From assembly GCA_003561825.1 (NCBI GenBank), contig PWVO01000082.1:1-10493 (forward strand): a stretch of 10,493 bases of DNA, written 5' to 3'. The notes below the pieces were generated by a model that did not search any database, was not told the origin of the DNA, and saw only the letters and a program-made list of their open reading frames with translations. Shown piece after piece: positions 5,718 through 10,493 of the stretch (its first letter is position 1; each line of letters begins with the position of its first letter). Both the position numbers and the translations under genes were made by a program. This stretch comes from Candidatus Woesearchaeota archaeon (GTDB lineage: Archaea > Nanobdellota > Nanobdellia > Woesearchaeales > CG1-02-33-12).

Positions 5718-5810
5718 AACAAAACCTTTAATAATCATTAAATAAGGAATAGAGCAAGCAAAGAGCTTTAATTTCATTTTATCATTAATAAAAGAGGTTT
5801 ATTGTGGAAT

Positions 5811-5838
5811 AAAAAAAGCTAACTGAAGGTTTTTAGCT
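5811..5838 (-). terminator. Minus-strand terminator at the end of the orphan gene tail
   Basis: AGCTAA and TTAGCT form a six-base-pair stem with a ten-base loop. On the minus strand the stem is followed by at least six T (5816-5811), and it starts inside the TAA stop of the orphan tail at 5833. It is placed as a genuine gene-end terminator would be. An outer AAGAGG/CCTCTT pair (5792-5797 with 5846-5851) could enclose it. Confidence 0.5.
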
Positions 5839-5955
5839 AATTGAGCCTCTTAGTGCTTGTTCTATGCCTGGAAGGAAGAGCTTTATGTTCATCAAATCAT
5901 TATACTCATTTGTGTTGTATTTTTGTGAGATGTATTGGTAGGCTCTTTCTTTGTA
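5833..5955 (-). pseudogene. Orphan C-terminal tail of an unidentified gene
   Basis: The minus strand from 5955 to the TAA at 5833 encodes 40 residues that look like the end of a real protein (YKERAYQYISQKYN, then NIKLFLPGIEQALRG). The frame continues upstream only into the dnaG start region and meets a stop there (TGA at 6008-6010 area), with no plausible Shine-Dalgarno sequence or start. A minus-strand terminator begins exactly at its stop codon. I therefore read it as the 3' end of a gene whose 5' part has been lost. I do not recognise the family. It could also be a chance frame, but the terminator argues against that. Confidence 0.4.
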
Positions 5956-5979
5956 TAGTGTAATGAGGAGGCAACTAAA

Positions 5980-7233
5980 ATGGCAAAGATAAGTCAAGTA
6001 TCTTCAAAATATATTGTGCATGCAAATATTGAGATTGGCGGGATTGTTGACAAGCCTGATGTTATTGGGGCAATATTCGGCCAGACAGAGGGGCTTCTTG
6101 GAGCTGACCTTGAGCTGAGGGAGCTTCAGAGAAGCGGAAGAATAGGAAGGATTGAGGTCAATCTTGAGACAAAGTCAGGAAAGACTTCAGGAAGCATTAT
6201 CATACCCTCATCTCTGGACAAAGCTGAGACTTCTATAATTGCAGCTGCATTAGAGGTTATCCAAAAGATCGGGCCATGCACTTCTAAGGTCAAGGTCGAG
6301 AATATTGAGGATGTCAGGGTCTCAAAGAGAAAGTTTGTGATTGAGAGGGCCAAGGACCTTCTTAAGTCTATGATGGACAACATAATGCCTGACAGCCAGG
6401 AGCTTGCAGACGAGGTAGCTTATTCTGTGAGGGTTATGGAGATCCAGCAGTATGGAACAGACAGGCTTCCTTCTGGGCCTGCAATTGAGGACTCTGATGA
6501 CATTATTATTGTAGAGGGCAGGGCTGATGTTCTTAATCTTCTGAAGCATGGGTTTAAGAATGTTATTGCAGTAAACGGGACTTCTGCCCCAAAGTCAATA
6601 ATTGATCTGTGCAAAAAGAAGACTGCAACCCTGTTTGTCGACGGTGACAGGGGCGGGGATTTGATTATAAAAGAGATTACAGGGATGTCTGAGATTGACT
6701 ATGTTACTAAAGCTCCCGACGGCAAGGAAGTAGAAGAGATTACAAAGAAAGAGATACACAAGGCTCTGAGAAGCAGGATCGCTGTTGAGCAGGCTAAGTA
6801 TGAGATTGTTGAAAGCAAGGGCGGGAATGGAAGCCAGGACAGGAAAGCGCAGCAAAGCTCTTCATCCAGCCAGAGCAGGCCCCAGCAGAGAAAGGAATTC
6901 AAGAAGCCAGAAAGGCAGCAGCAGGGAAGCCCTAAGATATCCAATGAAGAAAAGAAAGCCTTCAGCGACATGCTTGAGGATCTTATTGGAACAAGAGGGG
7001 CTTATGTGCTTGATGCAAAGCTTAATATTCTTGGGAAAGTTCCTATCAGTGAGCTTCAGACAACTATCAAAAGCCTTAAGTCCGGAGTGCATGCTGTTGT
7101 TTTTGACGGCACTATTGAGTCTGACCTTGTAAGGGCTTCAGAAAAAAGCAATGTTAAGTATATTGTTGCAATGGACTCAAAGATAAGGCAGAGCGACGCA
7201 AGGGTCAATATACTTACAAGCAATGACTTATAA
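5980..7233 (+). CDS. dnaG: Archaeal DnaG-like primase / exosome subunit
   Basis: Archaeal DnaG has a TOPRIM core related to bacterial primase; in archaea it is also a stable subunit of the RNA exosome that binds poly(A)-rich RNA, with primase activity reported in vitro. The 417 residues show the family layout: a conserved N-terminal domain (about 1-165), TOPRIM with IIIVEGRADV (Glu179 as the acidic residue) and FVDGDRGGDLI (221-227), a Gln/Ser/Arg-rich linker (about 283-318), and a conserved C-terminal domain that binds the exosome (about 320-417). GGAGG stands eight bases before ATG 5980, fixing the start. The TATA box is not obvious, because the upstream 150 bases are occupied by a gene remnant. 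A strong terminator follows. Codon use matches ftsZ and groEL. Confidence 0.95.
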   Translation: MAKISQVSSKYIVHANIEIGGIVDKPDVIGAIFGQTEGLLGADLELRELQRSGRIGRIEVNLETKSGKTSGSIIIPSSLDKAETSIIAAALEVIQKIGPCTSKVKVENIEDVRVSKRKFVIERAKDLLKSMMDNIMPDSQELADEVAYSVRVMEIQQYGTDRLPSGPAIEDSDDIIIVEGRADVLNLLKHGFKNVIAVNGTSAPKSIIDLCKKKTATLFVDGDRGGDLIIKEITGMSEIDYVTKAPDGKEVEEITKKEIHKALRSRIAVEQAKYEIVESKGGNGSQDRKAQQSSSSSQSRPQQRKEFKKPERQQQGSPKISNEEKKAFSDMLEDLIGTRGAYVLDAKLNILGKVPISELQTTIKSLKSGVHAVVFDGTIESDLVRASEKSNVKYIVAMDSKIRQSDARVNILTSNDL

Positions 7234-7256
7234 GGCCTGAGAGAAATTTTCAAAAA

Positions 7257-7293
7257 AGGCCTGGCAGGATTTTTGCCGGGCCTATCTGTTTTT
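7257..7293 (+). terminator. Terminator after dnaG, 10-bp GC-rich stem
   Basis: AGGCCTGGCA (7257-7266) pairs over ten bases with TGCCGGGCCT (7274-7283), with one U-G wobble and a seven-base loop, followed by ATCTG and five T. Six A precede the stem, so it also has the form of a terminator on the minus strand. Confidence 0.65.
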
Positions 7294-7440
7294 AAGGCCA
7301 GGTTTTACAGGTTCTTTGCTCTGCCTGAGACAGCTGACACAGAAAATGTTGATGCAAGCTACAAGAATGGCGTATTAGAGCTTAAGATCCCAAAAATAGA
7401 GCTTTCAGAGAAAAAGGTTAAAAGGATAGAGGTTAAGTGA
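7294..7440 (+). pseudogene. C-terminal fragment of a small heat-shock protein (Hsp20)
   Basis: The plus strand encodes 48 residues and a TGA stop. They match the last third of an alpha-crystallin domain: FYRFFALPETADTENVDASY, then KNGVLELKIPK (family hallmark YKNGVLE-x-x-x-PK), and a basic tail ending in RIEVK, a variant of the C-terminal I-x-I anchor. Full proteins have about 140-170 residues; the first two thirds are missing and there is no start codon in the fragment. It lies right after the dnaG terminator and happens to be in the dnaG frame, 20 codons past the dnaG TAA. Its stop overlaps an upstream GTG of the protease frame. It is a broken gene; active copies may exist elsewhere in the genome. 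Confidence 0.8.
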
Positions 7441-7442
7441 TT

Positions 7443-7457
7443 TTTTTTATTTATTTT
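7443..7457 (+). promoter_or_regulatory. AT-rich TATA candidate of the M50 protease
   Basis: A T-rich stretch containing TTTATTTATTT is centred roughly 20-27 bases before ATG 7470. There is no Shine-Dalgarno sequence before that ATG, so a leaderless mRNA is likely. The box directly follows the stop of the Hsp20 fragment. Confidence 0.35.
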
Positions 7458-7469
7458 TTTCTATTGAAA

Positions 7470-8078
7470 ATGGAATATCATTATAAAAAAAAGAAAGGGA
7501 TAGAATTTTCCCAGCAGGAGATTTATGAGCTGATAAAGTCTCTTTTGGCTATTGGCCTGGCTTTTGCTATTGCAAGATCCGGGGCTAATTTGTTTTCTTT
7601 GTCTTTTGGCATTATTCTCTTAATTTCCATACTTACTGTGGGGATTGGGTTTTTGCTTCATGAGCTTGCCCACAAGGCAGCTGCTCAGAGGTTTGGCTGC
7701 TGGTCTGAGTACAGGTCAAATAATTTTATGCTTATTTTTACTGTAATGCTTTCATTTACTGGGATTGTTTTTGCTGCTCCGGGGGCTGTTATGATTAGCG
7801 GGCGGCTTACAAAAAGAGAGAATGGGATTGTGAGTGCTGCTGGGCCGCTTACAAATATTATGCTTGGGCTGGCTTTTCTTGCAGGGACACTTTTTTTTAA
7901 AGAAGGGATTTTAGGGCTTTTTGTTTCCTCTGGCCTGATGATTAACAGCTGGATTGCCTTGTTTAACCTTATACCTTTTATGAACCTTGACGGCAGGAAA
8001 GTGCTTGCATGGGACAAGAGGGCTTACTTTATTATGGCTGCTGCAGCAGTTATGCTGCTTTTTGTATCTTTTGCTTAA
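7470..8078 (+). CDS. M50 (site-2 protease-like) membrane metalloprotease
   Basis: The 202-residue protein is an integral membrane protein with about five hydrophobic segments. The zinc site is HELAH at residues 64-68 in the second segment (GIGFLLHELAHKAAAQRFG), and the third ligand motif is NLIPFMNLDGRKV at 156-168 (Asp164). GPLTN at 135-139 is the conserved loop of the family. Site-2 proteases cut substrates inside the membrane, often to release regulators; archaeal members are common and their substrates mostly unknown. The second motif lacks the usual double glycine (LDGG becomes LDGR), as in other small archaeal members I recall. I chose ATG 7470; the frame from GTG 7437 overlaps the Hsp20 fragment and adds an implausible Phe-rich stretch. 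A 15-base palindrome starts one base after the stop. Confidence 0.85.
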   Translation: MEYHYKKKKGIEFSQQEIYELIKSLLAIGLAFAIARSGANLFSLSFGIILLISILTVGIGFLLHELAHKAAAQRFGCWSEYRSNNFMLIFTVMLSFTGIVFAAPGAVMISGRLTKRENGIVSAAGPLTNIMLGLAFLAGTLFFKEGILGLFVSSGLMINSWIALFNLIPFMNLDGRKVLAWDKRAYFIMAAAAVMLLFVSFA

Positions 8079-8093
8079 TGTTGATAATCAACA
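8079..8093. promoter_or_regulatory. 15-base palindrome upstream of groES
   Basis: TGTTGAT, one central A, ATCAACA is a perfect palindrome starting right after the protease stop codon. Its layout (seven-base arms, one-base centre) equals that of the palindrome at 2072-2086, though the sequence differs. It is a candidate operator for groES-groEL. Confidence 0.45.
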
Positions 8094-8106
8094 AGAGGCA
8101 TAGTAA

Positions 8107-8129
8107 AAGTTAAAAAGAAAAGGCTTTTC
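8107..8129 (+). promoter_or_regulatory. groES core promoter candidate with palindrome
   Basis: AGTTAAAAAG (about 8108-8117) is the best-placed TATA-like stretch, predicting a leader of about 45 bases that includes the Shine-Dalgarno sequence. GAAAAG, one G, CTTTTC at 8117-8129 is a palindrome directly downstream of it. The bacterial CIRCE element of HrcA is not present. Confidence 0.35.
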
Positions 8130-8167
8130 ACTGTTGAGGGGGTTTATAGCAATAAAGAAAACCTGAC

Positions 8168-8173
8168 GGAGGT
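8168..8173 (+). promoter_or_regulatory. Shine-Dalgarno GGAGGT deciding the groES start
   Basis: GGAGGT stands seven bases before ATG 8181 but only one base before the in-frame ATG at 8175, so 8181 is the likely start. Confidence 0.65.
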
Positions 8174-8180
8174 AATGAAA

Positions 8181-8453
8181 ATGGAGATAAAGCCAATAGG
8201 TGAAAGGGTTTTGATAAAGCCCGTGAAGGCAGAAGAAAGGACCAAGGGAGGCATATATATCCCTGAGTCTGCTAAGGAAGAGAAAAAAGAAGGAGAGGTT
8301 GTGGCTGTTGGAAAGCATAAGGACGGCAAAGACATTGAGCTTAAGCCCGGAGACAAGATTATATACGGCGGCTACAGCTCTGACGAGATTGAGGTTGAAG
8401 GTAAGAAGTATATTGTCCTTGACTTCAAGGATGTTCTGGCAAAGATTGAGTGA
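8181..8453 (+). CDS. groES: Co-chaperonin GroES (Cpn10)
   Basis: GroES is the seven-subunit lid that closes the GroEL chamber during ATP-driven protein folding in the cytoplasm. The 90-residue protein has the full family layout: IKPIGERVLIKP at the start, the GroEL-binding mobile loop around residues 17-32 (EERTKGGIYIPESAK), EGEVVAVG, then a KPGDKIIYGGYSSDEIEVEGKKY strand-loop block (KPGD near residue 54) and LDFKDVLAKIE at the end. The hydrophobic tripeptide of the loop is IYI rather than the common IVL. It is the first gene of a two-gene operon and groEL follows after nine bases. The gene type is bacterial; among archaea it is known from Methanosarcina and some other lineages. Confidence 0.95.
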   Translation: MEIKPIGERVLIKPVKAEERTKGGIYIPESAKEEKKEGEVVAVGKHKDGKDIELKPGDKIIYGGYSSDEIEVEGKKYIVLDFKDVLAKIE

Positions 8454-8462
8454 GGTGGAAAA

Positions 8463-10073
8463 ATGGCTTCTAAAAAAATAACTTATCATGAGAATGCAAG
8501 AAAAGCGCTTCTTGAGGGCATAAACAAGGTTGCTGACACTGTAAAGATTACTTTGGGCCCCAGGGGAAGGTATGTTGTGCTTGACAAGGATATGCACCCA
8601 ACTGTTACAAATGACGGTGTGACAATTGCCAAAGAGATTGAGCTTAGCGACAAGTTTGAGAATATGGGCGCTAAGCTGATTAAGGAGGTTGCTTCAAAGA
8701 CGCAGGATAATGCTGGGGACGGGACAACAAGCGCAACTATTCTTGCTCAGTCTATTATTTCTGAGGGCCTTAAGAATATTACTGCTGGCGCAAACCCTAT
8801 TGAGGTCAAGAAAGGGATTGAGAAAGCTACTTCAGCAGTTGTTAAGTTTCTTAAGGAAAAGAGTGTTGATGTCAAGGACAAGGGGAAGATTATGCAGGTT
8901 GCAACTGTATCAGCAAATAATGACGAGGAAATCGGAAGGCTGATAGCAGATGCTATGGAAAAGGTTGGAAATAGCGGCGTGATTACAGTTGAAGAGGCAA
9001 AAAGCATCGAGACCTCTCTTGAGGTTGTTGAGGGGATGCAGTTTGACAGGGGCTTTATCTCGCCTTATATGGCAACTGACCATGAAAAGATGGTCTGCGA
9101 GTTTGATGAGCCTTATATCCTTATAACTGACAAGAAAATTACAGCTGTAAAGCAGATAGTGCCTGTTCTTGAGAAGGTTGCAGGAGAGGGCAAGCCTCTT
9201 CTTATTATTGCAGATGACATTGAGGGGGAGGCGCAGGCTGCTATTATCCTTAACCTGATTAGGGGCGCGATTAAGGTTTGCGCTGTTAAGGCTCCTGGAT
9301 TCGGGGATGAGCAGAAGGCAATGCTTGAGGATATAGCTATACTTACTAATGGCAAGGTTGTCAGCGATGATCTTGGGATGAAGCTTGAGGATGTTGACGA
9401 GTCTGTGCTTGGTTCTGCAAGAAGGGTTACTGTTGACAATGAAAAAACAACTGTTGTCGAGGGGCATGGGAGTAAGAAAGAGATTGAGAAAAGGAAGAGC
9501 CAGATCTCTGCGCAGCTTAGCTCAAGTGACTCTGATTTTGAGAAAGAGGACTTGAAGAAAAGGCTGGCAAAGCTCGGCGGCGGCGTTGCTGTTATCAGGG
9601 TAGGGGCTGCTACTGAGACTGAGATGAAGGACAGAAAGATGAGGATTGATGACGCGCTTAATGCAACAAAGGCTGCTGTTGAAGAGGGTGTTGTTCCTGG
9701 CGGCGGAGTTACGCTGTTCAGGGCAGCTGCTGCAATTGACAAGGTCTCTTTTGAGGGAGATGAGAAGATAGGGGCAAAGATAGTGAAGAGGGCTCTTGAA
9801 GAGCCTATAAGGCAGATAGCTGAGAATGCAGGAAGGGACGGCGCAGAGGTTATTGCTTATCTGAGGCCCAAGAGAGAGGAGTCTTTGGGCTTTAATGCCA
9901 AGACTGATGCCTATGAGGACCTTGTGAAGGCAGGTGTTATTGACCCTACAAAGGTTGTAAGGTATGAGCTGCAGAATGCTGCCTCTATTGCAGCAATGGT
10001 TCTTACAACAGAGGCATTGGTCACAGACTTTGACGAGGAGAAAGAAGACAAGACTCCTACGATTATTGTCTGA
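8463..10073 (+). CDS. groEL: Group I chaperonin GroEL (Cpn60)
   Basis: GroEL forms double seven-membered rings that enclose and refold proteins using ATP. The 536 residues align through the whole family: LGPRGR at 31-36, GDGTTSAT at 85-92 (Asp86 for ATP), FDRGFISPYM (194-203) and IVPVLEKVA (232-240) as apical substrate-binding surfaces, KAPGFGDEQKAMLEDIAILT at 276-295, the catalytic IDDALNATKAA (Asp397, counterpart of Asp398 in E. coli), VPGGGV at 411-416, and GFNAKTDAYEDLVKAGVIDP. The C-terminal Gly-Gly-Met tail of many bacterial proteins is missing; the chain ends in DKTPTIIV. The Shine-Dalgarno GAGGTGG overlaps the groES stop, suggesting translational coupling. It is clearly not a thermosome (group II). 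Codon use equals that of the archaeal genes nearby, so any transfer is old. Confidence 0.97.
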   Translation: MASKKITYHENARKALLEGINKVADTVKITLGPRGRYVVLDKDMHPTVTNDGVTIAKEIELSDKFENMGAKLIKEVASKTQDNAGDGTTSATILAQSIISEGLKNITAGANPIEVKKGIEKATSAVVKFLKEKSVDVKDKGKIMQVATVSANNDEEIGRLIADAMEKVGNSGVITVEEAKSIETSLEVVEGMQFDRGFISPYMATDHEKMVCEFDEPYILITDKKITAVKQIVPVLEKVAGEGKPLLIIADDIEGEAQAAIILNLIRGAIKVCAVKAPGFGDEQKAMLEDIAILTNGKVVSDDLGMKLEDVDESVLGSARRVTVDNEKTTVVEGHGSKKEIEKRKSQISAQLSSSDSDFEKEDLKKRLAKLGGGVAVIRVGAATETEMKDRKMRIDDALNATKAAVEEGVVPGGGVTLFRAAAAIDKVSFEGDEKIGAKIVKRALEEPIRQIAENAGRDGAEVIAYLRPKREESLGFNAKTDAYEDLVKAGVIDPTKVVRYELQNAASIAAMVLTTEALVTDFDEEKEDKTPTIIV

Positions 10074-10130
10074 GAAAAAATCATTAAAGAGAGCAGACAA
10101 TCAAAGTATCAGTAATTAGGATATCCCAAG

Positions 10131-10145
10131 TTTTTTTTATTTTTT
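10131..10145 (+). terminator. U-tract terminator of groES-groEL
   Basis: Eight T, one A and six T lie about 58 bases after the groEL stop without a convincing hairpin (GGATATCC just before is only a short palindrome). This fits archaeal U-tract termination. A six-base inverted repeat (TTCAAC/GTTGAA, 10159-10183) follows; I see nothing else in 10146-10195. Confidence 0.5.
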
Positions 10146-10195
10146 GTCAAAGAAAAACTTCAACCAGATTTACAAAAGTTGAATAAAAAATTAAT

Positions 10196-10217
10196 AAAAA
10201 AAAGTTTAGAAAAAAAA
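10196..10217 (-). terminator. U-tracts after the thioredoxin-like gene
   Basis: Two runs of eight A on the plus strand (10196-10203 and 10210-10217) read as T8 tracts on the minus strand, starting three bases after the TGA stop at 10221. Confidence 0.55.
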
Positions 10218-10220
10218 GCT

Positions 10221-10493
10221 TCAGCCTTCTATGCAACTGTCTGCCCATGCTCTCATTGCATCAAGGTCAAGGTTCTGGCCTGAGTCAGCAAATGCGCCTG
10301 GCCTGATCTCTGCAGTGCTTGGGCATATGAACTGGGGAACTCCGCTTCCCATGTAGTCTCTGAAACATTTGTTTATCATTTCTTCATGCTCTGAAACTCC
10401 TACCTCTGCCCATATGAAGCTGTAGCCTTCCTGCTCAAGCTCTTCTATGCCTGGGATCATTAGTGTGCACCAAGGGCATGTTTCTGTGTAGTA
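10221..10493 (-). CDS. Thioredoxin/glutaredoxin-fold CPWC protein, 5' end cut off
   Basis: The frame is open to the right edge, so 90 C-terminal residues are visible. They begin with a strand ending in YYTETCPWC, the redox CxxC motif at the start of a helix, as in thioredoxin-fold oxidoreductases. GSGVPQFICP (about residues 51-60) carries the Val-Pro that would be the cis-proline facing the active site. The remainder ends in an alpha helix (DLDAMRAWADSCIEG). There is room upstream for only the first strand and perhaps a signal or membrane anchor, which cannot be judged. CPWC is unusual compared with CGPC (thioredoxin) and CPYC (glutaredoxin), so the partner and redox role are open. The ATG at 10460 lies after the CPWC motif and is not the true start. 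Confidence 0.7.
   Translation of the reverse strand, partial: YYTETCPWCTLMIPGIEELEQEGYSFIWAEVGVSEHEEMINKCFRDYMGSGVPQFICPSTAEIRPGAFADSGQNLDLDAMRAWADSCIEG

Noticed and set aside
5646..5725. H/ACA guide RNA, because ACA follows the closing stem
   Set aside because: The closing stem is only five pairs and I could not fit a kink-turn or a clear two-sided pocket.
7234..7440. Programmed readthrough making a DnaG-Hsp20 fusion
   Set aside because: A strong terminator hairpin lies between the two parts and the intervening residues are just its translation; chance frame agreement is one in three.
8079..8180. HrcA/CIRCE operator before groES
   Set aside because: No TTAGCACTC-type arms are present; only the unrelated palindromes reported above.
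8910..10100. Long minus-strand frames (185-209 codons) opposite groEL
   Set aside because: They are shadows of the strongly biased groEL codons: low-complexity Ser/Leu/Ile-rich products with no domain, no Shine-Dalgarno sequence, and full overlap with a certain gene.

Overview
The window looks like a piece of an archaeal chromosome, most plausibly from the DPANN group (a Woesearchaeota/Pacearchaeota-like lineage is my guess, not proven). The archaeal evidence is direct: a diphthine synthase (Dph5), a RIO1-type kinase, an archaeal-type DnaG with its TOPRIM core, an archaeal FtsZ closest to FtsZ2, small winged-helix regulators, and TATA-like boxes about 27 bases before several start codons. Against this stands a bacterial-type (group I) GroES-GroEL pair whose codon use matches its neighbours.

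Layout. 2-1075 (+) is the 3' part of a GLUG-repeat beta-helix surface-type protein, more AT-rich than the rest. 1117-3225 (-) holds two small winged-helix regulators, a stand-alone NIF3/YqfO-type domain and dph5. A 339-base gene-free regulatory region (3226-3564) with three hairpins that share a TTGGC loop leads into ftsZ (3565-4644, +), which is followed by two stacked bacterial-looking terminators. The RIO1 kinase (4760-5476, -) converges on ftsZ. A long non-coding stretch (5477-5979) follows, ending in an orphan C-terminal gene tail on the minus strand. Next is dnaG (5980-7233, +) and its terminator. An orphan C-terminal tail of a small heat-shock protein (7294-7440, +) follows. Then come an M50 membrane protease (7470-8078, +), groES-groEL (8181-10073, +) and, at the right edge, part of a thioredoxin-fold CPWC protein (10221-10493, -).

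Functions. Most genes are housekeeping: translation-factor modification (dph5), cell division (ftsZ), ribosome maturation (rio1), RNA/DNA metabolism (dnaG), membrane proteolysis, and protein folding (groES-groEL). Apart from groES-groEL, and possibly dph5 with the NIF3-like gene, they look like independent transcription units. Two expression styles are visible. dph5, the NIF3-like gene, rio1, the winged-helix/NT regulator and the protease lack a Shine-Dalgarno sequence and fit leaderless transcription. ftsZ, dnaG, groES, groEL and the 89-residue regulator have clear Shine-Dalgarno sequences.

The most noteworthy points are the two broken gene tails that flank dnaG and read away from it, the group I chaperonin in an archaeal context, several palindromic or directly repeated candidate operators, and the ftsZ upstream hairpins. 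I see no CRISPR array, tRNA, rRNA, insertion sequence or recognisable defence system.
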